Shown: positions 9,917 to 18,604 of the stretch, in pieces
Layout: each line of letters starts with the position of its first letter
Position numbering within the stretch: the first letter of the stretch is position 1
Origin: Photobacterium aphoticum
Lineage (GTDB): Bacteria; Pseudomonadota; Gammaproteobacteria; Enterobacterales; Vibrionaceae
Direction: 5' to 3'
NCBI RefSeq assembly: GCF_001029435.1
Contig: NZ_LDOV01000027.1
Coordinates: forward strand, 1 to 64,000
DNA length: 64,000 bases
Notes under the pieces: generated by a model
What the model saw: the letters and a program-made list of their open reading frames with translations, nothing else
Told to the model about the DNA's origin: nothing
Databases searched by the model: none
Position numbers and translations under genes: made by a program

Positions 9917-11688
9917 AAACGCTGAAATCTATGTTGCCTAACTCGGTCGTAAATGCACTCAAACGGCAGGCTTGGGCGATTCGGGCATATCAGCGTTGGG
10001 GCTTAAAACAAGCCCCGACTCATGGCTTATTACAATATGATCTTATCTGTAAACAGCAAGACAACCAGTTAACGGCATTGCCCCAGCCAACGATTAAGCT
10101 GTTATTTTCGGTACTGGTGCCTGTTTACAAGCCAGATTTAATGCTGTTTGCTGAGATGGTGCGCTCAGTGCAGACGCAGACGTACCAACACTGGCAGTTG
10201 ATTTTGGTCGATGATGGCAGCCAGTCAGCGTCTCTTACCGAGATGCTTAATCAGCTAAAGTCAGACAAGATTCAAGTGGTGGTACGGGAGACAAACGGGC
10301 ATATTTCTGCTGCGTCTAACTCTGGCTTGCAAGCAGCGATTGGTGATTTTGTGGTGTTGCTGGATCAAGATGACTTGCTTCACCCCGATGCGCTCAAGTG
10401 TATGGCGTATTACCTATCGATTCATCCAAATGCGAACGTGCTTTATAGCGATGAAGATAAAATTGATGCTGTTGGTCAACGCGCTGAGCCACACTTTAAG
10501 CCGAGTTTTAATCGCGATTTGCTCTATTCGCACAATTACATCTCCCATTTGGGCGTTTATCGCCGTAGTTTATTACGGGAGATTGGTGGATTCCGTGAGG
10601 GGGTTGAGGGCAGTCAAGATTACGACTTGCTATTGCGCTGTGTGGCACACTCTAAGCCTGAGCAAATCGTTCATGTGCCGTATGTGCTGTACCATTGGCG
10701 GGCGATTGCAGGCTCAACGGCACTGGCGGAAAGTGAAAAGTGCTACGCACAGCAGGCCGGACTTAAAGCTTTACAAGATCATCTAGGGAAAAGCGGTGCA
10801 ACTGTCACTCAAGGTAAATTAGCCAACACCTATAAAGTTACTTGGCCAGTGCCAGAGCAAAGGCCATTAGTGTCGATCATTATCCCGACTAAAAATGGCC
10901 AATCCTTGGTATGTCAATGCATAGACTCCTTGTATCGTTTGACAACATACCCCAATTTTGAGGTGTTGTTGGTCGATAACGGCTCGGATGATGCCAAAGC
11001 CTTGGCATATTTTACAGAATTTGCAGAGCAAGGTTTGGTGCGTTTAATCGATTATCCGCATCCTTTTAACTACTCCGCAATCAATAACTACGCCGTTCAG
11101 CAAGCCAAAGGGGAATACTTGGTATTAATGAATAATGATATCGAGATATTGTCACCCAGTTGGCTAGAGGATATGGTCGGCCATCTTGCAAGACCGGATG
11201 TTGGTTGCGTGGGGGCAAAGCTATATTACCCAAATGGCAGTATTCAACACGCAGGTGTTGTCATTGGGTTAGGGGGCTGTGCTGGGCATTCACATCGCTA
11301 CTTTCCGCAAGAGGCTCATGGTTATGCAAATCGTTTGCAGCTCACGCAAAACTATTCAGCCGTTACAGCAGCTTGTCTTGGCGTGCGTAAATCTGTATTC
11401 GAGCAAGTGGGTGGGTTAAACGAGATAGACCTTACCGTGGCATTTAACGATGTCGACTTCTGTTTGAAAGTTGGCAAGGCTGGTTATCGACACGTTTGGT
11501 CACCGTATATAGAAATGGTGCACCACGAATCCATCAGCCGCGGTTTAGATAATACAAAAGAAAAGCAGCAACGCTATATGAGAGAAGTGGGCTACATGCA
11601 AGACACTTGGGGAACGGTTGGATACCAAGATCCTTGCTACAGTCCATGGTTAACTTATATAAAAGAGGATTTTAGTTTCCGAGTATGA
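9913..11688 (+). CDS. Tandem-domain GT2 glycosyltransferase
   Basis: A 591-residue probable polysaccharide glycosyltransferase with two GT2 domains, starting at about residues 64 (LFSVLVPVYKPD) and 318 (VSIIIPTKNG). The metal motifs LLDQDD and NNDIEI are present. It is a clear paralogue of the 1127-3286 product over both domains (shared [37 protein letters not shown]) but lacks its N-terminal repeats. It overlaps galU upstream and the sulfotransferase downstream by four bases each (ATGA), so galU, this gene and 11685 form one operon. Specificity is unknown. Confidence 0.88.
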   Translation: MKTLKSMLPNSVVNALKRQAWAIRAYQRWGLKQAPTHGLLQYDLICKQQDNQLTALPQPTIKLLFSVLVPVYKPDLMLFAEMVRSVQTQTYQHWQLILVDDGSQSASLTEMLNQLKSDKIQVVVRETNGHISAASNSGLQAAIGDFVVLLDQDDLLHPDALKCMAYYLSIHPNANVLYSDEDKIDAVGQRAEPHFKPSFNRDLLYSHNYISHLGVYRRSLLREIGGFREGVEGSQDYDLLLRCVAHSKPEQIVHVPYVLYHWRAIAGSTALAESEKCYAQQAGLKALQDHLGKSGATVTQGKLANTYKVTWPVPEQRPLVSIIIPTKNGQSLVCQCIDSLYRLTTYPNFEVLLVDNGSDDAKALAYFTEFAEQGLVRLIDYPHPFNYSAINNYAVQQAKGEYLVLMNNDIEILSPSWLEDMVGHLARPDVGCVGAKLYYPNGSIQHAGVVIGLGGCAGHSHRYFPQEAHGYANRLQLTQNYSAVTAACLGVRKSVFEQVGGLNEIDLTVAFNDVDFCLKVGKAGYRHVWSPYIEMVHHESISRGLDNTKEKQQRYMREVGYMQDTWGTVGYQDPCYSPWLTYIKEDFSFRV

Positions 11689-12719
11689 TCCGACAATTAT
11701 TTAAAAAACAATTACAACAACCATCGTGTGATACCAGCAACGTCGTTGAAGCAAACATTGAAGTTAAATCAACGGTTAAGCCACTGTTTTTTGTTCATAT
11801 TCCGAAAACCGCTGGTACGAGTTTTCGTCGAGCATTAGAAGAAATGCAACCGATGGAGTTGGATTACGGTATCAATGCAAGGGCATCTTCTTCATTAATG
11901 CATACACACATGTATGATTCACCTGACCCTTATGCGCTAAAGCAGGTGATGGGCGAAGCACCATTTGCGTTAACTGGGCATGTTCATCTACAAAAGTACG
12001 CCGACTTCTTTGATATACGTAATATTATAACATTTGTCCGAGAGCCGATTGCACAAATCGTGTCCCACTACAATCACTATGTGACCCATCATGGCTATGA
12101 TGGCAGCTTTAGTAAGTTTTATCGTGCTGTGCCGTTTCGTAACGTGCAAGCGAGATATATCAATGGATTTCCGGTTACCTTACTCGGGTTTACAGGGCTT
12201 ACAGAACACTATAACGATTCTTTAGCACTGATTAACCATGGTCTAGAACTCGAGTTGGCCCCGTTAAAACAAAATATTGCGGCTAAAACGCATCAAGAGA
12301 AAGAGACATTGCCACAAGCTGTGGTGGATGAGTTAGCTAAACTCAACCAACAAGATATGCGTTTGTACCAGCAAGCACTGGGTCTCCACCATCAGCGAAT
12401 GGCCTTGTTTGGTCAACAGAAGCCGTGGGCCCATCTGCATGCAAGCGTCAACTCGAATGATGTGCTTCATGGGTGCGCTTACTTTGCATCTGGTGAAGAG
12501 GCTGTGACACTTGTTGTTAAGATCAATGGTGAAGAGCAGGCGATTGTAACGGCGCAAGAGTTTTGTGGTCTGTTCCCTAAGTTCAATTTCCCGCGCCAAC
12601 GTTATATTGGATTCAGTTTACCATTGTCTAAATGGCGAGATGTGGGGATCACCGAGTTGGAGTTGGTGGTGAGCACGACAGGGCAAACGTATCGTGTTGA
12701 TTTACCTGAGCGGTTTTAA
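11685..12719 (+). CDS. Sulfotransferase family protein
   Basis: Probable PAPS-dependent carbohydrate sulfotransferase of the sulfotransfer_2 type (third sulfotransferase domain of the locus). The 5'-phosphosulfate loop reads LFFVHIPKTAGTSFRRAL, and NIITFVREPIAQIVSHYNHY is the 3'-phosphate site with its conserved Arg and Ser. The catalytic part ends near residue 235. The last 100 residues (from HASVNSND) look beta-rich and may be an accessory glycan-binding or structural domain (inference). It lacks the LRP-x-GP module of the AT-rich neighbours and has host-like composition, so it was probably acquired separately from them. Confidence 0.8.
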   Translation: MIRQLFKKQLQQPSCDTSNVVEANIEVKSTVKPLFFVHIPKTAGTSFRRALEEMQPMELDYGINARASSSLMHTHMYDSPDPYALKQVMGEAPFALTGHVHLQKYADFFDIRNIITFVREPIAQIVSHYNHYVTHHGYDGSFSKFYRAVPFRNVQARYINGFPVTLLGFTGLTEHYNDSLALINHGLELELAPLKQNIAAKTHQEKETLPQAVVDELAKLNQQDMRLYQQALGLHHQRMALFGQQKPWAHLHASVNSNDVLHGCAYFASGEEAVTLVVKINGEEQAIVTAQEFCGLFPKFNFPRQRYIGFSLPLSKWRDVGITELELVVSTTGQTYRVDLPERF

Positions 12720-12745
12720 TTCATTATTTAACGTAGCCAATAATC

Positions 12746-13402
12746 ATGATTACCCTATCTAGCTTAACCAAGTATTACCCTTCCGATTTGGGTAATCAGT
12801 ACGTGTTTCAGGACCTCAATTTCACATTTCCCACCGGGCATAACATTGCCCTGTTGGGATCGAACGGTGCGGGTAAATCGACCTTGTTTCGTATCCTCGC
12901 GGGGAGTGAATACCCCAATAAAGGTAAGGTGCTCTCTGATAAAGCCATTTCTTGGCCGGTCGCGCTGGCAACCGGTATTCACCCACAAATGACGGGTAGG
13001 GAAAACACCCGCTTTATTGCCCGAGTGAATGGTGTCGCGGATTTAGATGCGTTTGAGGAGAAGGTGAAAGCCTTTGCCGAACTGGGCGTGAAATATGATT
13101 TGCCAGTAAAAACTTACTCTAGCGGTATGCGCGCTCGGTTAACGTTTGGCTGCTGCATCTCGATTGATTTTGATGTTTACCTGATTGATGAGGCAACCTC
13201 GGTCGGCGATGCTAAGTTTCGTCAAAAGGCCAAACAAGCGTTGTTAAATAAAAGCCGAAACGCCAGCTTAATCATGGTGAGCCATGATATGAAAGAGATC
13301 CGTGAGTTTTGTGACAGTGCGGTGATTTTGCATCAAGGTGAGTTAACGTTCTACGAGGATTTGGAGCAAGCGATAACGGTCTACAACGGTTTAGGGAAAT
13401 AG
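12746..13402 (+). CDS. kpsT: Polysaccharide export ABC transporter ATP-binding protein (KpsT/CtrD type)
   Basis: Energises export of the finished polysaccharide across the inner membrane. Its 218 residues match the KpsT/BexA/CtrD family. Walker A is GSNGAGKS (residues 38-45), the signature is YSSGMRARL near residue 125 and Walker B is DVYLIDEAT. ATG 12746 lies 26 bases behind the sulfotransferase. The membrane partner KpsM and the outer-membrane/periplasmic export proteins are not in the window and must be upstream or elsewhere. This points to an ABC-dependent (group 2/3-like) capsule rather than Wzy-dependent synthesis. Confidence 0.9.
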   Translation: MITLSSLTKYYPSDLGNQYVFQDLNFTFPTGHNIALLGSNGAGKSTLFRILAGSEYPNKGKVLSDKAISWPVALATGIHPQMTGRENTRFIARVNGVADLDAFEEKVKAFAELGVKYDLPVKTYSSGMRARLTFGCCISIDFDVYLIDEATSVGDAKFRQKAKQALLNKSRNASLIMVSHDMKEIREFCDSAVILHQGELTFYEDLEQAITVYNGLGK

Positions 13403-13412
13403 GTACAAGGTA
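13401..13412. repeat. Heptamer repeat remnant after kpsT
   Basis: AGGTACAAGGTA directly after the kpsT stop is about 1.7 copies of CAAGGTA, the reverse complement of the CCTTG heptamer family found at 1, 16859 and 18567. Confidence 0.55.
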
Positions 13413-13477
13413 AGCTTAAACACCATCGTCAACACGCAACACTTTATTTGTAAAATACTTTACTGCTTAAATAACTT

Positions 13478-13509
13478 CCGTAATCCGTAATCCGTAATCC
13501 GTAATCCGT
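13478..13509. repeat. Heptamer array CCGTAAT x4.6
   Basis: Four exact CCGTAAT units plus CCGT, in the 147-base gap between kpsT and the SLC13 transporter. It has the same unit length as the CCTTGAA arrays but a different sequence. Confidence 0.85.
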
Positions 13510-13549
13510 CGTTCCGACAAGGTCTTCCTCAGACTTCGAGAAATCCATC

Positions 13550-15280
13550 ATGGATCATTTTCCTGCTTATTTTGTTATTGCTTTATTTATTCTTACCCTT
13601 ATTAGCTTAGTGCGTTTTCAAACTCAACCGGAACGTATATTTGGGGTGTTGTTTTTGACGTTATACGCCACCAATATGGTCACGACACAGCAAGTCATCA
13701 ATAGTTTCGCCAACAAAGGATTGCTAACACTCCTTTTATTAATGGTGTGCTCCATTGCTTTGGAGAAGACTAAATTATTGCGTCAAGTGGCAGCGTTTGT
13801 GGTTAAACCCAACTATAGGCAAACGTGGTGGCGTTTATACAGCGTTACTGTGTTATCTTCAGCGCTGCTTAACAACACCGCTGTGGTTTCCACCATGTTA
13901 GCCTCAATTCGAAATAACCCGCATCATGCGGCGAGTAAGTTGCTGTTACCGCTCTCTTATGCAGCCATACTCGGCGGCACGTTAACGCTCATCGGCACCT
14001 CTACCAACTTGATTGTAAACAGTATGGTGTTAGAGGCGGGCTTAACCCCGTTGGGATTTTTTGATTTTACCTTAGTGGGCAGTGTTGTGGTGTTGGGTTG
14101 CGGTGTACTGCTGTTTGCGTTGTCACGCTTTTACCCAAATTATACCAATGAGAAAGCCGTCGCCGCTGACTACTTTATTGATGCGAAAGTCTTGGCATCC
14201 TCTCCTCTAATTGGTCGCACAATAGAAGAGAACGGATTAAGAAATCTCGAATCTTTGTTTTTGGTGGAGATACTGCGCGGAGGGCGTTTGATTTCACCAG
14301 TCGCCCCTCAAGAAAGCATTGAGCAAAACGATCGATTGTTATTTAGTGGTGACATTAAAAAAGTCACACTGCTGAGCCAATTTGATGGCTTAAGTCTGTT
14401 TGCATCTGAGAACGGATTACCGATTCGAAATTTAACCGAAGTGGTTGTTCGCCCTGAAAGCCTCCTAGTCGGTAAAACGATGAAGCAGGTTGGTTTTCGC
14501 GCCTTGTTCGATGCGGCGGTGGTGGCCGTTAAGCGTGACGGTAAAGCGCTGTCAGGCAAACTGGGCGAAATAGAGTTAAGCTCGGGTGATTACCTTATGC
14601 TTGCGGTCGGGCAAGATTTTCAAAATCGCCATAACTTGAGCAAAAACTTTTATTTCATCAGTGGGTTAGAAACCGAGCATCTGCTAACGGGGCCGAAAGC
14701 CGGTTTAGTCACGGTTGGCTTTTTTACCGCCATCGCGCTTGCCGCATTGGAGTGGGTGCCCTTATTCCAAGGCATGTTGTTACTACTTGGCATGTTGCTG
14801 CTAAGCCAATGTTTGTACGCCAATGAAGTGATCGCCCGTCTGCCACGCCAAATATGGTTGATTATTGCTTCGGCATTGCTGTTGTCTCAGGCGTTATCGA
14901 ACACGCAAGCGCTAGATATGTTTCGTGCGCTGATCACGCAACATCAGCACGCGTTAAGTCCTTTTTGGGGGTTGGTGCTGGTTTATCTTTGTACTTGGCT
15001 TATTACTGAGTTGGTGACCAATAACGCCGCCGCAGCACTGATGTTTCCTATCGCGTATGGCATGGCGCTTAGCTTAGACAGCAATGTACACAGTTTTATC
15101 TTGGCGGTCGCCTTTGGTGCGAGTGCCAGTTTTATTAGCCCTTATGGTTATCAGACCAACTTGATGGTGTACAGCGCAGGGAACTACACCTTGTCTGACT
15201 TTATCAAGATTGGTCTCCCTATCAGTTTGCTTTATGGCGGTATTGTTATCTCTGCCATTGTTTATTTTTATGGGGTTTAA
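13550..15280 (+). CDS. SLC13/DASS-family anion transporter with TrkA-C domains
   Basis: Probable Na+-coupled sulfate (or dicarboxylate) importer in the inner membrane. The 576 residues show N-terminal helices, LNNTAVVSTM and GTSTNLIVNSM (the paired SNT motifs of the family), a central hydrophilic part with two TrkA-C-like domains at about residues 205-365, then more helices with TNNAAAALMFPIAYGM and GASASFISPYGYQTN. The insertion of two RCK-C domains is typical of the bacterial sulfate-transporter branch. Its position immediately before cysD supports sulfate as substrate. It probably supplies sulfate for PAPS formation; direct specificity is inference. Confidence 0.85.
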   Translation: MDHFPAYFVIALFILTLISLVRFQTQPERIFGVLFLTLYATNMVTTQQVINSFANKGLLTLLLLMVCSIALEKTKLLRQVAAFVVKPNYRQTWWRLYSVTVLSSALLNNTAVVSTMLASIRNNPHHAASKLLLPLSYAAILGGTLTLIGTSTNLIVNSMVLEAGLTPLGFFDFTLVGSVVVLGCGVLLFALSRFYPNYTNEKAVAADYFIDAKVLASSPLIGRTIEENGLRNLESLFLVEILRGGRLISPVAPQESIEQNDRLLFSGDIKKVTLLSQFDGLSLFASENGLPIRNLTEVVVRPESLLVGKTMKQVGFRALFDAAVVAVKRDGKALSGKLGEIELSSGDYLMLAVGQDFQNRHNLSKNFYFISGLETEHLLTGPKAGLVTVGFFTAIALAALEWVPLFQGMLLLLGMLLLSQCLYANEVIARLPRQIWLIIASALLLSQALSNTQALDMFRALITQHQHALSPFWGLVLVYLCTWLITELVTNNAAAALMFPIAYGMALSLDSNVHSFILAVAFGASASFISPYGYQTNLMVYSAGNYTLSDFIKIGLPISLLYGGIVISAIVYFYGV

Positions 15281-15489
15281 AGGCAGGGGCGAAGGCTCAA
15301 GTAGCAAGGATAACGGGGCGCTTCGCGCTAAAGTCACAAAGGCACAAGTGGTGCATTCGCACCAATGTGAAAAGCAAAAGAAAAGCAATTTAATCATTAC
15401 TGTTGGAAGAGAAACGTCAACTTTCAACGTATTACAACCACATAGTGCGACGAAATTAGTTTATATATTTTTGTATTGGAAAAATTTGA

Positions 15490-16404
15490 ATGAAAATATC
15501 TCCAGAACGTATGACTCATCTAAAACAATTAGAAGCAGAGTCTATCCATATTATGCGTGAAGTGGCAGCTGAGTTTGATAACCCAGTGATGCTGTACTCG
15601 GTGGGTAAAGATTCTTCAGTGATGCTGCACTTGGCGAAAAAAGCGTTTGCGCCAGCCATTCCTCCGTTTCCGTTGATGCATGTGGACACGACATGGAAGT
15701 TCAAAGAAATGATTGAGTTCCGTGATTACATGGCGAATAAACTGGGTATGAAGCTGATTGTTCACCAAAACCCAGAAGGGTTAGCAATGGATATCAACCC
15801 ATTTGTGCACGGCAGTTCGACGCATACCGACATCATGAAAACTCAAGGGCTTAAGCAGGCGTTAGATGAATATGGTTTTGATGCTGCTTTCGGCGGTGCT
15901 CGCCGTGACGAAGAAAAGTCGCGAGCGAAAGAGCGTGTTTACTCATTTAGGGATGAGCATCACCGCTGGGATCCAAAAAACCAACGTCCTGAGCTTTGGA
16001 ATATTTACAACGGCAAGGTTCACAAAGGAGAAAGTATTCGCGTGTTCCCACTGTCTAACTGGACCGAGCTGGACATCTGGCAATACATTTACCTAGAGAA
16101 CATCGAAATCCCGGGTTTGTACTTGTCTAAGCCACGCCCTGTGTTAGAGCGCGATGGCATGCTGATCATGGTGGATGACGAGCGTATGGCAATTAAAGAA
16201 GGCGAAGTGGTTGAAGAGAAGATGGTTCGCTTCCGCACTTTAGGTTGTTACCCGCTAACAGGGGCGGTGGAATCCGAAGCGACAACTCTTCCGGAAATTA
16301 TTCAGGAAATGCTGCTGACGACCACATCTGAGCGTCAAGGCCGAGCGATTGACCACGACAGTTCTGGTTCAATGGAAAAGAAGAAACGCGAAGGTTATTT
16401 TTAA
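15490..16404 (+). CDS. cysD: Sulfate adenylyltransferase subunit 2
   Basis: With CysN it forms ATP sulfurylase, which makes APS from sulfate and ATP. The PP-loop [13 protein letters not shown] binds [18 protein letters not shown] and the C-terminal [13 protein letters not shown] are CysD hallmarks. Length is 304, as expected. ATG 15490 is used; ATG 15511 is an alternative. The 209 bases before it carry the CAACTTTCAAC repeat motif and a small GGTGC-ATTC-GCACC hairpin (around 15351) but no gene. cysN is not adjacent: a four-helix-bundle gene, cysC and a DHH gene intervene. Confidence 0.96.
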   Translation: MKISPERMTHLKQLEAESIHIMREVAAEFDNPVMLYSVGKDSSVMLHLAKKAFAPAIPPFPLMHVDTTWKFKEMIEFRDYMANKLGMKLIVHQNPEGLAMDINPFVHGSSTHTDIMKTQGLKQALDEYGFDAAFGGARRDEEKSRAKERVYSFRDEHHRWDPKNQRPELWNIYNGKVHKGESIRVFPLSNWTELDIWQYIYLENIEIPGLYLSKPRPVLERDGMLIMVDDERMAIKEGEVVEEKMVRFRTLGCYPLTGAVESEATTLPEIIQEMLLTTTSERQGRAIDHDSSGSMEKKKREGYF

Positions 16405-16420
16405 ATCTTTTGTTTAGTTG

Positions 16421-16446
16421 CAAGGTTAAAGTAACAAGGTACAAGG
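16421..16446. repeat. Left heptamer array of the four-helix-bundle insert
   Basis: CAAGGTT, AAAGTAA, CAAGGTA, CAAGG in strict 7-base phase. It is the inverted counterpart of the CCTTGAA array at 16859-16886, with the small gene 16488-16844 between them. Confidence 0.7.
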
Positions 16447-16487
16447 AAAGATCGTAAATAAACTAAGATGAATTACCAGGAGGCTAA

Positions 16488-16844
16488 ATGCGTTTTGAGG
16501 ATTTAGAAGTGTGGAAACGTTCTGCGCGGTTATCCGCAGAAATCTACAAATACTTCATGAGCCTAAAAGACTTTGGCTTCAAAGATCAAATTACGCGTAG
16601 TTCATTATCAATACCCTCAAATATAGCGGAGGGATACGAGCGGAGAAGCAGTAAAGAGTTTATTAACTTTTTGTCTTACGCTCGAGGGTCGAGTGGAGAG
16701 CTAAGATCTCAAATTTATATAGGTATTGAGATTGGTTACATAGAAAGGCAAATAGGAAAAGCTTGGCTAAAGGAAGCTGAAGAAATTTCAAGAATGATTT
16801 CAGGCCTAATGAAGTCTAGATCAAAAGGATTTACGAACGGTTAA
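16488..16844 (+). CDS. Four-helix bundle protein (S23/23S-rRNA intervening-sequence family)
   Basis: A 118-residue protein of the TIGR02436 'four helix bundle' family, originally seen inside 23S rRNA intervening sequences and related to the bAvd protein of diversity-generating retroelements. Hallmarks are the start RFEDLEVWKRSARLS, the central ITRSSLSIPSNIAEGYERRS and the FLSYARGSSGELRSQ helix. A strong AGGAGG-type ribosome site precedes ATG 16488. It is not in rRNA here: it separates cysD from cysC and is bounded by inverted heptamer arrays, which makes it look like an inserted unit. Its function is not known; nucleic-acid binding is suspected for the family. Confidence 0.88.
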   Translation: MRFEDLEVWKRSARLSAEIYKYFMSLKDFGFKDQITRSSLSIPSNIAEGYERRSSKEFINFLSYARGSSGELRSQIYIGIEIGYIERQIGKAWLKEAEEISRMISGLMKSRSKGFTNG

Positions 16845-16858
16845 TTGCTGCAAATCCT

Positions 16859-16886
16859 CCTTGAACCTTGAACCTTGAACCTTGAA
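16859..16886. repeat. Heptamer array CCTTGAA x4
   Basis: Four perfect CCTTGAA copies end ten bases before the cysC start at 16896. They form the right, inverted boundary of the four-helix-bundle insert. Confidence 0.9.
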
Positions 16887-16895
16887 GGTAGAAAT

Positions 16896-17564
16896 ATGTT
16901 GTCTCCTTATGAATTAAAAATGAACGAATCAATCAGCGGTGATGTGGTGTGGCATAACACAACGGTAACGCTTCAAGACCGTGTGCAGCTTAAGCAGCAA
17001 AAACCGGTGGTGTTGTGGTTTACGGGGTTAAGTGGATCCGGTAAATCGACCGTGGCCAACGCGGTTGAAAGCAAATTGCTCAGCCTTGGCAAGCACAGTT
17101 ACCTGCTTGATGGCGATAATGTCCGCCATGGTTTAAATAAAGATTTAGGTTTTAGTGATGCGGATAGAGTAGAAAATATTCGCCGCATTGGTGAAGTGGC
17201 CAAGTTGTTTGTCGATTCTGGTTGCATTGTTCTTACGGCGTTTATCTCACCATTTATTGCTGACCGCGAACAGGCTCGAGCCCTACTTGAAGATGGACAG
17301 TTTTTAGAGGTGTTTATTGATACGCCATTAGAGGTGTGTGAGAGCCGCGATCCAAAAGGGTTATATAAAAAAGCGCGAGCAGGGGAGATCAAACACTTTA
17401 CTGGGATTGATTCAGCGTACGAAGCACCAACGGCACCGGATATTCATGTCAAAAATGCAGAGCTGAGTGTTGAAGCATGTGCCGAATACATTGTGGAACA
17501 ACTTGTTCAACTGGGTTATTTCAACTATGACCGTGAGCAAAAGGACAAAAGCAATGCATTATGA
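16896..17564 (+). CDS. cysC: Adenylyl-sulfate kinase
   Basis: Phosphorylates APS to PAPS, the sulfate donor for the sulfotransferases of the locus. Walker A is [28 protein letters not shown] and [20 protein letters not shown] are the APS- and lid-region signatures. I start at ATG 16896, directly after the heptamer array; ATG 16920 would also give a complete enzyme. The 3' end overlaps the DHH phosphoesterase gene by 11 bases. No cysH reductase is near, so PAPS is more likely used for transfer than reduced. Confidence 0.95.
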   Translation: MLSPYELKMNESISGDVVWHNTTVTLQDRVQLKQQKPVVLWFTGLSGSGKSTVANAVESKLLSLGKHSYLLDGDNVRHGLNKDLGFSDADRVENIRRIGEVAKLFVDSGCIVLTAFISPFIADREQARALLEDGQFLEVFIDTPLEVCESRDPKGLYKKARAGEIKHFTGIDSAYEAPTAPDIHVKNAELSVEACAEYIVEQLVQLGYFNYDREQKDKSNAL

Positions 17565-18516
17565 TGTCTTTAATGGTGATGCCGATGGGATTGTTTCACT
17601 ACTGCAATTACGCTTGGCACAGCCTAAAAATAGCAGTTTGATCACGGGTGTAAAGCGAGATATCAAACTGCTTCGTCAAGTGTCGGCACAGGCGGATGTT
17701 GATTCAGTGACGGTGCTTGATATCTCGATGGAGAAAAATGTCGAGCCACTGATAGCTTTATTGGCGCGGGAAGTGCCCGTGTTTTACTGTGATCATCACC
17801 GAGCGGGTGAGGTTCCGGCCTCTGAGCGATTAACAGCGCTTATCGATTTAGCCCCTGAGGTGTGTACGAGTCTTTTGGTTAACGATCACTTGCAAGGGCA
17901 ATTTGCTAAGTGGGCGGTTGTAGGGGCTTTTGGTGACAACTTATTTACTCAAGCTCGCCAATTGGCAACAACGCTTTCACTGAGTGAAGAAGACATCGAT
18001 TTCTTGTTAGAGCTTGGAACTCTTATTAACTACAACGGTTACGGCGCCAGCTTAGTTGATTTGCATATTGAACCTTCGGAACTGTACCGCAAGCTATTAG
18101 CGTACCCATGCCCACTGATGTTGCGTGAAGATTCGGGATCTCCTTACTACGAGCTAAAAAGTGGTTATGCAGCAGATTACCGCTACATCGCTGACCTTAT
18201 TCCCCTAGATGAAACAGAAGTGAGTTGTGTGTATGAGTTGCCCAATGAAGCATGGGCAAGACGTATTAGTGGCGTGTTTGGCAATGAATTAGCCAACATG
18301 ACACCGAGCAAAGCTCATGCCGTTCTTACCCTTAATGAATCCGGTGATGATTATACCGTGAGTGTGAGAGCACCATTAGAGAATCGCGTTGGCGCAGATG
18401 AAATATGCTCAGGATTTCCGACGGGCGGTGGACGAAAAGCCGCAGCGGGCATTAATCAGTTACCCGTAGCAGAGAAAGCGAAATTTATTCAAGCATTAAC
18501 AAGTTATTACGCTTAG
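17554..18516 (+). CDS. DHH/DHHA1-family phosphoesterase (candidate PAP phosphatase/nanoRNase)
   Basis: A 320-residue metal-dependent phosphoesterase. The N-terminal DHH domain shows NGDADGI (metal-binding DxD) and FYCDHHRAG; the C-terminal DHHA1 part ends with [13 protein letters not shown], where the usual GGGH is GGGR. Family members include NrnA, which degrades short RNA and converts 3'-phosphoadenosine-5'-phosphate (PAP) to AMP. The gene is coupled to cysC by an 11-base overlap and followed by cysN, so disposal of PAP released by the sulfotransferases is the most economical role (inference). ATG 17554 is chosen because the protein begins [12 protein letters not shown] right at the first strand. 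Confidence 0.8.
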   Translation: MHYDVFNGDADGIVSLLQLRLAQPKNSSLITGVKRDIKLLRQVSAQADVDSVTVLDISMEKNVEPLIALLAREVPVFYCDHHRAGEVPASERLTALIDLAPEVCTSLLVNDHLQGQFAKWAVVGAFGDNLFTQARQLATTLSLSEEDIDFLLELGTLINYNGYGASLVDLHIEPSELYRKLLAYPCPLMLREDSGSPYYELKSGYAADYRYIADLIPLDETEVSCVYELPNEAWARRISGVFGNELANMTPSKAHAVLTLNESGDDYTVSVRAPLENRVGADEICSGFPTGGGRKAAAGINQLPVAEKAKFIQALTSYYA

Positions 18517-18566
18517 TTAATTTAAGGGCAAGGTTAATCGTCAAGCAGCGTTTTTCTTGAGTCTAA

Positions 18567-18580
18567 TACCTTGTACCTTG
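18567..18580. repeat. Heptamer pair TACCTTG x2 before cysN
   Basis: Two exact TACCTTG copies in the 88-base DHH-cysN gap, 25 bases upstream of the cysN start. They belong to the CCTTG repeat family of this locus. Confidence 0.7.
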
Positions 18581-18604
18581 CAACCAGATTTAAGGATTTA
18601 AAAA

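Noticed and set aside
15074..15427. 117-codon minus-strand frame at the end of the SLC13 gene
   Set aside because: Mostly antisense to a conserved membrane region and running into repeat-like sequence before cysD.
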